64,000 bases of DNA from DASQYE01 sp036389315. GTDB lineage: Bacteria > Acidobacteriota > Blastocatellia > Pyrinomonadales > Pyrinomonadaceae. This document shows positions 16,564-25,507 of this stretch, in pieces. Both the position numbers and the translations under genes were made by a program. Position 1 is the stretch's first letter, and each line of letters starts with the position of its first letter. The stretch lies in NCBI GenBank assembly GCA_036389315.1, contig DASVQF010000037.1, positions 1 to 64,000 of the forward strand. The letters run 5' to 3'. A model generated the notes under the pieces. That model saw nothing but the letters and a program-made list of their open reading frames with translations, did no database searches and was not told where the DNA came from.

Positions 16564-18408
16564 TCATTTCGTGCGCGTGCCTGTGAAGGGAAGCGGCGGC
16601 AGGTTCGGAACCTGTAGCGTGATGGTTCCCTTCATGCGGTCGCTGCTCTCCGTATTGCCGCTCACTTTACCGTCGAGCGTCTGTCCCTGCGCGCCAAAGG
16701 TCAGCTTGGCGTCGAAGTTATTACCGCTGAGGACGACATCGCTCAAGGAGCCGTCGCCCATCTGCGTCTGCACCTTGCCTCGCAGATTCCCGCCCTCCTC
16801 CGTGATCGTCAGCGTCGCAGGGATGGTCTGTCCGTTCGGGGACTTGATCTCCAGGGCCCAGACGCCCGGCAGGGAGGCAGCCTCCCCGCTCCCGCCTCCG
16901 GGCTTAGTCGTCGTCGTCGTCGTGCTCGTGGCGGCCTCTTTGCGATTGCCCGAGGCGTCGTAGATTTCCACGGCCTGCGCGTACGGCTTGATCTGCTCCA
17001 TGATCGCCGAGGCGTCGCCGACGATCACTATCGCGGCCTTGTCGGGCGTGATGTAGCTTTGCGCGACGCGTTGAACGTCGCGCGCCGTGACGGCCTGGAT
17101 GCGCGCGTTGTAGGTTTGCAGGTAGTCTGCCGGGAGCCCGAACATCTTCATCTGCACGAGCTGGTCTATAAGGCCGCTCTGCGTCTCAAGCCTGATCGGA
17201 AAGACGCCCGTCAGGTAAGACTTCGCGTTGTTTAGCTCCTGCTCCGTGACCGGCTCGCGGCGAATGCGGTCAAGCTCGTAGAAGAACTCCTTCAAGGACG
17301 CTCCCGTAACGGGTGTGCGTACTTCGGCCGTCGAGCCGAACCACCCGGCGCTGCGTCTCGCATCCATGCTCGTGTATGCGCCGTAGGTGTAGCCCTTTGC
17401 CTCGCGCAGGTTCATGAACAATCGCGCCGAAGCGGTCGCGCCCAGGATGGTGTGCATCACTGCTACCGGAAAATAATCGTTGCTCGCGCGCGTGATGCCC
17501 GCATTGCCGATGATGATATTGGATTGAGCAGAGCCCGGACGGTCTACAACGTAGATGGCGCGCGAGGAGCGCGCGGGCGGCGCGGGAAACTCCGTCGGGA
17601 CGGCAGTCCCTTTGCCCCACTGGCCGAACGTCTCTGTGAGCCGCTTGACTACGCCTGCGCGCGCGACATCGCCGACGACGACCAGCACGGCGTTGTTCGG
17701 AATAAACATCTGGCGGTGAAAAGCTACCAGGCGGTCGCGCGTCATCGCGTCCAGGGCTTCGGGCGTGGTCGAGATACGGCTGTAAGGATGCTGGCCGAAG
17801 AGCGTGCGGGCCAGGCGCTCGTTGGCGAGAAACTCTGCCTGCGAGCGCTGGTAGATGAGCCCCTGCTTCTTGTTCTGCCTGTGCAGGTCAAGCTCTTTGG
17901 CCGGAAAGGTCGGGTGCAGGCTCACGTCCGCCATGAGGCTGAGAATCTGTTCGCCGTACATGGAGAGCGCGGAGGCGGCGACGGTCGTGTAGTCTGAGTT
18001 GGCGCTGGCGCTCAAACTGGCTCCGATGCGCGCGACCTCGTCGGCTATCTGCTTGCTTGAGCGCGTCTCCGTTCCTTCGGTCAGCATGTCCGTCATCACA
18101 GAGGTCAGGCCGGGCAGCTCCGCCGGGTCGTTCGCCGTCCCCGTGCGAAAAGCCAGGCGGTAGCTGACCAGAGGCAGACGATCATCTTCGACGATGACGA
18201 GCTGCAACCCATTGGGCAGCGTCGTCTCGTAAGGCGTCGGAATCGTGAGCGCCCTCGGGGGCAGAGGCGCGGGCGGCTGGCGGCGAAACTCTTCCGTTTG
18301 TGTCATGGGCTGTGATGGAGACGACTGTGCGAAGGCGGATAACATGGGCGCGCTCGATAAGAGAAGCGCCAGCAGCAGCAGCAGTGCCGTTTTTGTGATG
18401 CGAAACAT
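16564..18408 (-). CDS. M16 family peptidase, non-catalytic subunit, with C-terminal beta domain
   Basis: A 614-residue secreted protein with signal peptide (ALLLLLALLLSSAPMLSAFAQ). Two M16 homology halves span about residues 50-480, but the zinc motif HxxEH is absent. The equivalent site reads ELPGLTSVMTDMLTEGT. It keeps the segment GYTYGAYTSMDARRSAGWF, which in M16 heterodimers supplies the Arg/Tyr pair for the partner. The final 110 residues after a Thr-rich linker are an extra beta-rich domain (LPGVWALEIKSPNG). It starts 24 bases after the catalytic partner at 18433. The two very likely form a periplasmic M16B-type heterodimer that degrades peptides. Confidence 0.9.
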   Translation of the reverse strand: MFRITKTALLLLLALLLSSAPMLSAFAQSSPSQPMTQTEEFRRQPPAPLPPRALTIPTPYETTLPNGLQLVIVEDDRLPLVSYRLAFRTGTANDPAELPGLTSVMTDMLTEGTETRSSKQIADEVARIGASLSASANSDYTTVAASALSMYGEQILSLMADVSLHPTFPAKELDLHRQNKKQGLIYQRSQAEFLANERLARTLFGQHPYSRISTTPEALDAMTRDRLVAFHRQMFIPNNAVLVVVGDVARAGVVKRLTETFGQWGKGTAVPTEFPAPPARSSRAIYVVDRPGSAQSNIIIGNAGITRASNDYFPVAVMHTILGATASARLFMNLREAKGYTYGAYTSMDARRSAGWFGSTAEVRTPVTGASLKEFFYELDRIRREPVTEQELNNAKSYLTGVFPIRLETQSGLIDQLVQMKMFGLPADYLQTYNARIQAVTARDVQRVAQSYITPDKAAIVIVGDASAIMEQIKPYAQAVEIYDASGNRKEAATSTTTTTTKPGGGSGEAASLPGVWALEIKSPNGQTIPATLTITEEGGNLRGKVQTQMGDGSLSDVVLSGNNFDAKLTFGAQGQTLDGKVSGNTESSDRMKGTITLQVPNLPPLPFTGTRTK

Positions 18409-18432
18409 CTCTGTGATCTCTCCTTGCTCGAA

Positions 18433-19956
18433 TTAAGAGTGCTCGCGCGAGGCGGCCGGATGGGGCTTCGCAGGTCTTGCGGGCACCTGCGGCGGAGGCG
18501 CTCCGTGCTGCGCATCGTCCGGCTTTTGACCGGAAGCAGAGGGAGCGGGCTTGGCCGCACGCGCCGGAACGATTTCGAGCAGTGACATGTTCTGAGTGTC
18601 CAGGTAGCGCGCGGCAGCCTCTTTGATCTGCGCCGCCGTGACGTTCATATATCGCTCGAACTCCGTGTTGAAGAGGTTCGGGTCGCCGTCATAGAGCGCG
18701 TACTCGGCCAGGCGTTGGGCGCGCGACATGGACGATTGCCGCTCGCGCACGGCATCGTTGCGCAAGCTGTTGCGCAGCTTCTCCATCTCTTCCGGCGTGG
18801 GCCCATCGCTTGCCAGTCGCTTGATCTCGGCAAAGACAGTCTGCCTGATCCGCGCCCCTTCCCGGCCCGGCTTCGGGACGATAAAGATGGTCAGCGCCGA
18901 AGGGCCGCGCCGCTCGTCTATGCCGCCCTGAAGGGCCACGACCGACTCTTCGCCCTTGACCAGCTTTTGATAGAGCCGCGAGCTTTCGCCTTCGAGCAGG
19001 AGGTCGCCCGCCAGCGCGAGCGCGTAAAAATCGGGCGTCCTGCGCGCAGGTATCTTCCAGCCCAGGACGAAGGCGGGCATCGGCGCGAACTGGTCTTGAA
19101 AGGTAGACTGGCGAAGGGCCACCTCGGGCGGCTCCGTTACGTCCACGGGAGGCGGGTCGGGCTGGCGCGGAATGGTCGCGAAATATTTCTCGATCAGCGA
19201 GCGCGCCTGCTTCGGATCGAAATCCCCGACGACGGCGAGCACGGCGTTGTTGGGTGCGTAGTAGATGCGGAAGAACTCGCGCACGTCTTCGACCGTGGCG
19301 GCGTTCAAGTCTTCCATCGAGCCGATGGTGGAATGAGCGTTGGCCGCATTTTTGAAGATCAGCTCGTTGATCTTCAGAAAGCCGTTGATGAAAGGCTTGT
19401 TGTCGAAATTCAGGCGCTTCTCTTCCTGCACGGCCTGCCGCTGGTTGTCCAGATTCTCCTGCGTCACTTTCAGCGAGCGCATGCGGTCGCTCTCCAACCA
19501 GAGCGCGAGCGGCAGTTGATTGGCAGGCATCGTCTGGTAATAGTTCGTCCTCTCGGTTGAGGTCGAGCCGTTCAGCGTGCCGCCGTTGTTGTAGACGTAC
19601 TTGAAGTGCTCAGCCTTGCCGACATTCTCCGAGCCCTGAAACATCATGTGCTCGAAGAGGTGCGCGAAGCCTGTGCGCCCCGGCCGCTCGTTGCGCGAGC
19701 CCGTGTTGTAGTAGACGGCGACCGAGATGACCGGAACCGCATGGTCTTCGCTGAGGACTACGCGCAGGCCGTTCGGCAAAGTGAACTGCTCGATAGGAGT
19801 TCGCGGAAGCTGGAAAGTTTGTGACACGTTCGACCTCGGTTGCCGATCATTGCCCGCGCCCAGGCCCGTACCTTCCTGCCCGAGCGCCGAAGAGGCGGCC
19901 ATTGACGTGAAAACGAAAAGCAGCAGGGCAGTCGTCCGACAAAATAAGCGTCTCAT
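18433..19956 (-). CDS. M16 family zinc peptidase, catalytic subunit
   Basis: A 507-residue protein from ATG 19956, which has GAGGAG upstream; the longer frame has no ribosome-binding site. A signal peptide (LLLFVFTSMAASSALGQ) is followed by an M16 domain with the inverted zinc motif HLFEH at residues 99-103 and a downstream Glu region (KRLNFDNKPF). The second half is the inactive structural M16 domain. The tail is Pro/Ala-rich. It precedes the non-catalytic subunit in one operon. By family knowledge it cleaves short peptides in the periplasm inside a clam-shell chamber. Confidence 0.92.
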   Translation of the reverse strand: MRRLFCRTTALLLFVFTSMAASSALGQEGTGLGAGNDRQPRSNVSQTFQLPRTPIEQFTLPNGLRVVLSEDHAVPVISVAVYYNTGSRNERPGRTGFAHLFEHMMFQGSENVGKAEHFKYVYNNGGTLNGSTSTERTNYYQTMPANQLPLALWLESDRMRSLKVTQENLDNQRQAVQEEKRLNFDNKPFINGFLKINELIFKNAANAHSTIGSMEDLNAATVEDVREFFRIYYAPNNAVLAVVGDFDPKQARSLIEKYFATIPRQPDPPPVDVTEPPEVALRQSTFQDQFAPMPAFVLGWKIPARRTPDFYALALAGDLLLEGESSRLYQKLVKGEESVVALQGGIDERRGPSALTIFIVPKPGREGARIRQTVFAEIKRLASDGPTPEEMEKLRNSLRNDAVRERQSSMSRAQRLAEYALYDGDPNLFNTEFERYMNVTAAQIKEAAARYLDTQNMSLLEIVPARAAKPAPSASGQKPDDAQHGAPPPQVPARPAKPHPAASREHS

Positions 19957-20170
19957 TAAAGACTCCTCGTAAGCTTTAACGGAAGATGACTCGCGCATCC
20001 CAAGTCGGAGCGGCAGGCCGAGCGGGCCCACACGCTTCGCTCTTCCGGAGAGCGAAAGGGGCGCGGCCACTGCCGCCGAAAAGATTAAAGGCGAAGCGAG
20101 CCGTTAATACGCGGGGGAAGAACAAAAAGTTTTGCAGCCGGGCGGGGGCCGAGAAGAGTAGCTCAGGGAG

Positions 20171-20198
20171 CGGCTCGGTCTCTGAAGCGACCGAGCCG
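20171..20198 (-). terminator. Perfect 10-bp hairpin downstream of the RHH-like gene
   Basis: CGGCTCGGTC (20171-20180) pairs with GACCGAGCCG (20189-20198) across an 8-base loop, about 30 bases past the minus-strand stop at 20230. No U-tract is present. The rest of 19957-20229 holds no gene. Confidence 0.55.
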
Positions 20199-20229
20199 CC
20201 GGTGCTTTGCTTTCAGCTCTCTTTTGCTC

Positions 20230-20670
20230 TCAGGCTCCGCTCTTTCCTTCGCCGACCATGCCGCGCAGCTCCGCTCTCAGGCGCTCGATCTCGGCCAACT
20301 TCTGCTGCACGCGATCAAAGAGGGCCGACTGCGTTTTGATGCCTTCGTCAATCAGAAAGGCTGCGGCCTCTGCGCGGCTGCGAAAGACTCCGGCCTGGAC
20401 GAGCTGTTCGAGCTTCTCCTGCGCCTCGTGCGAGACTTTCACGGCGACGACGTAATCGTCCTTGGCCGAGATGGCGCGCTCAATTGTCCGGCTGATGTCG
20501 CGTCCGATGGCGCTCAGGGATTCCGGAATGCGCGATGCTATGTCGCGCACGGAAGAGGCCGTGCGCGAGCCCGCGGCCGCATCGTGCTCAAGCTCGTCGT
20601 CGCGTAGGATTAGATCGTCAACCGGCTCGGGCTGGTCTGGATCGTGCTGTGGGTTATAAGGGTTACTCAT
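20230..20670 (-). CDS. Small ribbon-helix-helix-like protein
   Basis: A 146-residue protein. An acidic N-terminus and an alpha-helical middle precede YVVAVKVSHEAQEKLEQL and then FRSRAEAAAFLIDEGI (about residues 72-115). That strand-helix-helix pattern resembles CopG/Arc-type ribbon-helix-helix DNA-binding domains, ending in a coiled-coil (LAEIERLRAELR). If real, it is a small dimeric transcription factor, but the match is by pattern only. AAGGAG stands 11 bases before its ATG. It is transcribed alone on the minus strand, between the TonB receptor and M16 operons. Confidence 0.7.
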   Translation of the reverse strand: MSNPYNPQHDPDQPEPVDDLILRDDELEHDAAAGSRTASSVRDIASRIPESLSAIGRDISRTIERAISAKDDYVVAVKVSHEAQEKLEQLVQAGVFRSRAEAAAFLIDEGIKTQSALFDRVQQKLAEIERLRAELRGMVGEGKSGA

Positions 20671-20802
20671 TTCGGGCCAAACTCCTTAAAGCTGCGTGTG
20701 GCAGATGATCTTGACGGATGATGTTCATGGAAACCGTGAGGCCATTCTACGGAGGGGCCGAAATGGCCGTCAAGCGGAGCACGAAGCACAGAGGATAATA
20801 GG

Positions 20803-20836
20803 AAAAGCGGCGAGGAGGGAAATCCCCGCCGCTTTT
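20803..20836 (-). terminator. Hairpin terminating the TonB receptor gene
   Basis: AAAAGCGGCG (20803-20812) pairs with CGCCGCTTTT (20827-20836). On the minus strand the stem ends in a T-run, 26 bases past the receptor stop. It works in both directions by symmetry. Confidence 0.7.
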
Positions 20837-20861
20837 GCCGTCCGCTTTCGACGCTCGCGCT

Positions 20862-23800
20862 TTAGAAATCGAACTTGATGGCGAGCTGCAATTGTCGCGG
20901 CGTCAGGAAAGTACGCGGCGACTGGAAAGGCGTGGCGATGTTGGGCGCACCCAGCGTTGTGCCCGTCGCCACGTAGATGGAGTTGTTGACCGTCAGAATG
21001 TTCGCGCGGTTGAAGATATTGAAGCCTTCGAGGATGAGACGCAGGCGCGTCTTCTCGCTCGTGTGAATGACGCGAGTGATGCGCGCGTCGAACTGGTAGG
21101 TGGAGGGCGTGTGGAAGGCATTACGATCTGTGCCCGGCAGACGGTCGTTCGACGAATTGCCATCGCGGTTCGGGTCGCCGCTGACAAAGGCCGAATAGGC
21201 GAAGCCGGACTGCAACTGCACGATGCCGCTCACAGTGTAGTTGCTCAAGAGAGCGCGCAGGACGGGATTCTCGCTGCGCGTAAAGGTTCCCCATTCGTAA
21301 ACGGGACTGAAGACGAAGCGATGGCGCAGGTCTGTGTCGGCAAAACCGTAATCCTGGCGGAAGTTGAGTTGGTTCTGGACGATCTTGAAGTCATCCGTGC
21401 CGACGACGACGGCCGTCTGGTCAGGCTTGTCATCCCTTGCTTTAGAGTATGTGTAAGAGGCTAGGAACTGAAAGCCGTTCGAGAAGCGGCGCGTGGCCTG
21501 AATCGCCAGCCCGTTATATTTCGAGTTAGCACTGCTCTCAAAAAGGCTGATGCGATTATAGGTGATGCCGGTGGTGCGCGAGATGGGCCGAGTCGTCGAG
21601 AACCGCTCGAAGGTGAAAGTCTGTCCGTCGGAGGCCGTAAAGACGGTCGGCACGGGCGGGAGCAGATTGACATCGCGCGTGCGCGTCAGGTGAACGCCCT
21701 TGTAATACATCCAGGTGACGGAGAGGCTCAGGTTCGGCAGTATCTCTCGCTCAAAACCTATGCGAGCCTGCTGCACGTAGGGCTGCTCGTAGTTCTCGGC
21801 GAACAGGTACAGGTTCCTCGGCAGCGTCGTCGTGGGAAGCGTCGTCAGGATGTTGGGGAAGCGAAGTCCGGCGGCGATGATCTGCGCCTGGTTCAAGGTC
21901 ACGTTGATGACGTTGATGCCGTTGTTGGAATGGGCCGTGCCGAGGTCAATGGCCGTCGTGCGACCATAGAAGATACCGTAGCCTCCGCGCAGCACAGTCT
22001 TGTCGTCGAAGGCGTAGCTGAAGCCTGCGCGCGGCGCGAAGTTGTTTCCGTCCTCGGGACAACGGCTCGTGTCGAAACCATTGTTGAGAAGCAGCGGGTC
22101 TGGGTTACGTACGGAGGGGCAGGCAAGCTTCTGCAAGTCGTAGCGCAGGCCCAGATTCAAGGTCAGCTTAGGAGTCACGCGCCAGTCGTCCTGCGCGAAG
22201 AAGGCGTAGTCTGAGTTGTTTGGAAAGGTCGTCGCGCCCGTCGTCCCCGCGCCCGCGAACGCCTGTGAATAGCTTGAGGCCGAGGGAGCCGCAGCCGCGT
22301 TGAAGCTGGCCGCGTAAGCCTCGTAACCATTCGCATAGGTCGCCGCCGGGAAGCCGCCTCCGGCCGGGACAGTGATGTTGCGGAAAGTGTAGGAGCCGCT
22401 GAAGAGGCCGGGGAAGAAGTTGAAGATGCGGTCGAAGTTGAAGTCGAAGCCGAATTTGAAGGTGCTGCGGCCTCGCACGTAAGAGAGATTGTCTATGAAC
22501 TGCGCGCGCTTGATCGTGGTCTCGCGCGGGCTGAAGTTGTTGCGGCCGATGTTCAAGTTGCCGCCGCCCGTGTTGATGACAGCTTCCGGCTGATCGCTAT
22601 TGGCTTCGCCGGGCTCTTTGTCACGCGCGAACTGAAAGCGAAACTCGTTAATCAGTGTGGGCGAGAAGGTCGTGGCGAGCGTGCCCGAAAGCGTCGTGCT
22701 GTGGACGATGCTGTTGCCGGAATGCTCTTCGGCGCTCGTGGGCCCACCATTCTCGTTATTGCGCCCCGTAAAGTTCTGCTGGTTGAAGCGGATCGAGAGC
22801 TGGTTGCTGTTATTGATGGAGATGTCTGTCTTCGCCAAAAATACGTCCTGGTTACGCCCGATGGAGTACGGATTGATTTTCGGGAGAATCAGGTTTTGGA
22901 TGGCGACGGGCTGCGCGCCGAGGTTGGGCGAATCGACGATGTTCGGCAAGTCCTGGCGCTGCCCGTCGTAGGTGAAGAAGAAGAAGGCGCGGTTGCGGAC
23001 GATGGGCCCGCCGATGCGGCCGCCGAACTGATTGATCTGCGACTTGGGCCGCTTGTTGAGGCGGTTGTTGCGCGCCTGCGTAGCCTTCGTGTCAGCCTGG
23101 TTGGCATTGAGCGACTCGTCGCGGAAGTACTCGAAGCCTCCACCGTGAAACTCGTTCGTCCCGGAACGGGTGACGACGTTGATGACTGCGCCGCCAGCGC
23201 GCCCGAACTCGGCCGAGAATCCGTTCTGGTTGACCTGAAACTCCTGCACAGACTCTTCCGAGAACTGGTAGGGAGGACGCACGCCGCCCCGCCCGAACGC
23301 CTGGCCGAAGAAGGTGTTGTTGTTGTCCACGCCGTCAACCTGTAGGTTGTTGAGCGTTCCCTTCTGACCTCCGACCGAGATGTCGCCGCCGCGCGTGCGG
23401 TCAATGACGACGCCCGGCGTCAGCGTCGCGAAGTCCTGGTAGTTGCGCCCGTTGATCGGCAGGTTCTCAATCGAGCGCTGGTCAATCGTGGTCGAAACGG
23501 AGGTGCGCGAGGTTTCGACCACGGGCGCTTCTCCCGTCACCGTCACGGACTCGGTCGTGCCGCCGACAGTCAGATTGATGTCGAGCGGAGTCTTACTGCC
23601 GACCGTCACGGTCACGTCGCGCAGCTCCGTGGGCGCGAACCCCTGGGCCGTCGCGCGGATGGTATAGGTTCCGGGCTGAAGCAGGATGAAGCGATAGTTT
23701 CCTGCCTCGTCCGTGGTCACATTCTTTTCCAGGCCGGTCTGCTGGTTGACGGCCGTCACGGCAGCGTGCGGCACGGCCGCCTCCTGCGGGTCTAGGACGC

Positions 23801-23918
23801 GACCTTCGATGTCTCCGGTGGTCGCCTGGGACTGGGCTTGAATGTTTACGGCAGCCGCCAGAAGGCAGACCGCCACGATTAGTAACCTGCAAATTGGGGC
23901 AACGAATTTGGTAGGCAT
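20862..23918 (-). CDS. TonB-dependent receptor with carboxypeptidase-regulatory N-terminal domain (Oar-like)
   Basis: A 1018-residue outer-membrane protein with a signal peptide (LLIVAVCLLAAAVNIQAQ). Residues of about 33-110 form a carboxypeptidase-regulatory-like beta sandwich (GDIEGRVLDPQEAAVPHAAV). A plug domain (about 120-260: RSIENLPINGRNYQDF, then VDGVDNNN) and a 22-strand barrel follow, ending in the aromatic terminal strand LQLAIKFDF. This architecture is highly expanded in Acidobacteria and resembles Myxococcus Oar. It is thought to import large substrates or take part in surface protein export, energised by TonB. No neighbouring SusD or transporter genes hint at the substrate. AGGAC precedes the ATG. 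Confidence 0.93.
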   Translation of the reverse strand: MPTKFVAPICRLLIVAVCLLAAAVNIQAQSQATTGDIEGRVLDPQEAAVPHAAVTAVNQQTGLEKNVTTDEAGNYRFILLQPGTYTIRATAQGFAPTELRDVTVTVGSKTPLDINLTVGGTTESVTVTGEAPVVETSRTSVSTTIDQRSIENLPINGRNYQDFATLTPGVVIDRTRGGDISVGGQKGTLNNLQVDGVDNNNTFFGQAFGRGGVRPPYQFSEESVQEFQVNQNGFSAEFGRAGGAVINVVTRSGTNEFHGGGFEYFRDESLNANQADTKATQARNNRLNKRPKSQINQFGGRIGGPIVRNRAFFFFTYDGQRQDLPNIVDSPNLGAQPVAIQNLILPKINPYSIGRNQDVFLAKTDISINNSNQLSIRFNQQNFTGRNNENGGPTSAEEHSGNSIVHSTTLSGTLATTFSPTLINEFRFQFARDKEPGEANSDQPEAVINTGGGNLNIGRNNFSPRETTIKRAQFIDNLSYVRGRSTFKFGFDFNFDRIFNFFPGLFSGSYTFRNITVPAGGGFPAATYANGYEAYAASFNAAAAPSASSYSQAFAGAGTTGATTFPNNSDYAFFAQDDWRVTPKLTLNLGLRYDLQKLACPSVRNPDPLLLNNGFDTSRCPEDGNNFAPRAGFSYAFDDKTVLRGGYGIFYGRTTAIDLGTAHSNNGINVINVTLNQAQIIAAGLRFPNILTTLPTTTLPRNLYLFAENYEQPYVQQARIGFEREILPNLSLSVTWMYYKGVHLTRTRDVNLLPPVPTVFTASDGQTFTFERFSTTRPISRTTGITYNRISLFESSANSKYNGLAIQATRRFSNGFQFLASYTYSKARDDKPDQTAVVVGTDDFKIVQNQLNFRQDYGFADTDLRHRFVFSPVYEWGTFTRSENPVLRALLSNYTVSGIVQLQSGFAYSAFVSGDPNRDGNSSNDRLPGTDRNAFHTPSTYQFDARITRVIHTSEKTRLRLILEGFNIFNRANILTVNNSIYVATGTTLGAPNIATPFQSPRTFLTPRQLQLAIKFDF

Positions 23919-24208
23919 CTTGTCCTCTTCAGTGGAAAGTAGTAAAGGGTACGGGCTTGCTTTTCATTCAGCAGGCGGCGCGAGCGTGAGCGCTTCGTTT
24001 GACTTAGATTGTGACTGAAACTTTTACGAAGACTACCCGTGGGAAGCTGCATATTAAAGCAGAAGGGTAAGCGATGGCAAGGGGTCGGAAGAGAAGCTGA
24101 AAAAGGGCCGATTTTTCAGAACATTTGGGCGACAACGGGCGTAAGAGCGGAGTGCGTGACAGCCCCGGAATGTTTCGAGTATATTTACGACCTTCGGAGC
24201 AAAAGCTT

Positions 24209-24595
24209 ATGTCAATTAATAAACTGGAACTCGCCGAGCGCGAGCACGGCCCGGCCATAGTCATCGAGATCAGAGGCGAGCTGACGGTGGCCAGCAGCAC
24301 GGAGCGCGTGCTCTCTCTGGTACGCAAAAACCTTGAGGCCGGGCGTCGTCTCATCCTGGTTAACCTGGCGCAGTGTCGCCGCGTGGACAGCAGCGGCATA
24401 GGCGAGCTGGTGACATCGCTGGTGACGAGCGCGCGCCATGACGCTCATCTGCACCTGACGAACGTGCCGCAGCAGATACGCGGCCTGCTGAAGATGACCA
24501 ATGTCCACAAAGCTTTTCAAATCTTCGACACGGAAGAAGCGGCCATCGCCGCCTCGGCTGCGGGAACGGAACCGGCAGCAACGGGGCCGAGCTAA
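24209..24595 (+). CDS. STAS-domain anti-sigma factor antagonist
   Basis: A 128-residue cytoplasmic protein with a single STAS domain. ATG 24209, preceded by CGGAG, gives the normal N-terminus (LELAEREHGPAIVIEI). The phospho-acceptor motif is CRRVDSSGIGEL, with the candidate Ser at residue 61 or 62. In the SpoIIAA/RsbV class the unphosphorylated form binds an anti-sigma kinase and releases a sigma factor, and a PP2C phosphatase reactivates it. A GAF-PP2C phosphatase at 43483 is a possible partner, although it is distant. No kinase is next to it. Confidence 0.88.
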   Translation: MSINKLELAEREHGPAIVIEIRGELTVASSTERVLSLVRKNLEAGRRLILVNLAQCRRVDSSGIGELVTSLVTSARHDAHLHLTNVPQQIRGLLKMTNVHKAFQIFDTEEAAIAASAAGTEPAATGPS

Positions 24596-24652
24596 TCCTG
24601 TGAGCTCTCTCTCATCTCTCAAAACTCGAAATCAGGGGAATAGAAAATAGTT

Positions 24653-25507
24653 ATGGATTCTGCGATGGATACTGCGGCGGCGGGCGGGGCCACGCCTGCT
24701 GCCTCTCGGCCACAGGAGCGCGTCGCCGCTCTTCTCGCGAAGGCTTTTGACGAGAGACGAAGTGGCGACACGAGTGGGGCGACCTTGAGTCTTGAGACGG
24801 CGCGAGAGGAGGCGCGCTCGGCTCCCTACGAGATAGAGTTTCGCACGCGCGTTGACGTGGCGCTCACTCTGGCCGAGCTGTATCTGGCCGCCGGACGTAT
24901 AGACGCGGCGCGCGAGATGCTGCGCGAAGAGGTCGCCTTCGCCGAAAGGATTTTTCAGTTCGTGCAGGCGGCGGGCGACGCAGACCAGAAGCGCGCAGCA
25001 GCAGGCGGACGCATACAGTTACGCGACCGCGCGCGCCAGGTCGAGATTCTTGGCACGACGGCTCCGGAAATCTCCGTCAAGACCTGGATCAATGGCGAGG
25101 CGGCGAGCCTGGAAGATTTGCGCGGCCGAGTAGTCCTGCTTGAGTTCTGGGCGACCTGGTGCAAGCCTTGCGGCGAGATGTTTCCGAAGCTGCGCGAGCT
25201 GGACGAAAAGTATCGCTCGCGGGGCCTGGAAGTCGTCGCGTTGACGCGCCACTACATGGCCTATCGTGCGACCGCCGAAACGCAAGAGGAAGAGCTTGAG
25301 CTGATGCGCAGGGTGGTCAGAGAGCATGGCCTGAGCTTTCGCGTCGGCGTCTCGGAAGACGAGCGGACGCAGGACTCCTACGGCGCAACGGGGCTGCCCA
25401 TGCTGGCGCTCATAGATCGGCAGGGCATAGTGCGCTACGCCCACTTCGGCGGCGGCGTTGATCCGAAGTTCGACGAGATTTTGAGGCTCTGCCTGGAGGC
25501 GAGTTGA
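24653..25507 (+). CDS. TPR-like/thioredoxin fold protein (TlpA-type redoxin)
   Basis: A 284-residue protein. The N-terminal 130 residues are helical and repeat-like, resembling two TPR units (VALTLAELYLAAGRIDAARE). Residues of about 140-284 are a TlpA/AhpC-type thioredoxin domain with LEFWATWCKPCGEMFPKL (active-site CKPC near 167-170) and the cis-Pro loop YGATGLPMLALID. TlpA relatives usually carry a signal or membrane anchor; none is visible here, so it may act in the cytosol. It follows the STAS gene by 57 bases in the same direction. It lies upstream of the putative peptide cassette, but 540 bases separate them. Confidence 0.85.
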   Translation: MDSAMDTAAAGGATPAASRPQERVAALLAKAFDERRSGDTSGATLSLETAREEARSAPYEIEFRTRVDVALTLAELYLAAGRIDAAREMLREEVAFAERIFQFVQAAGDADQKRAAAGGRIQLRDRARQVEILGTTAPEISVKTWINGEAASLEDLRGRVVLLEFWATWCKPCGEMFPKLRELDEKYRSRGLEVVALTRHYMAYRATAETQEEELELMRRVVREHGLSFRVGVSEDERTQDSYGATGLPMLALIDRQGIVRYAHFGGGVDPKFDEILRLCLEAS

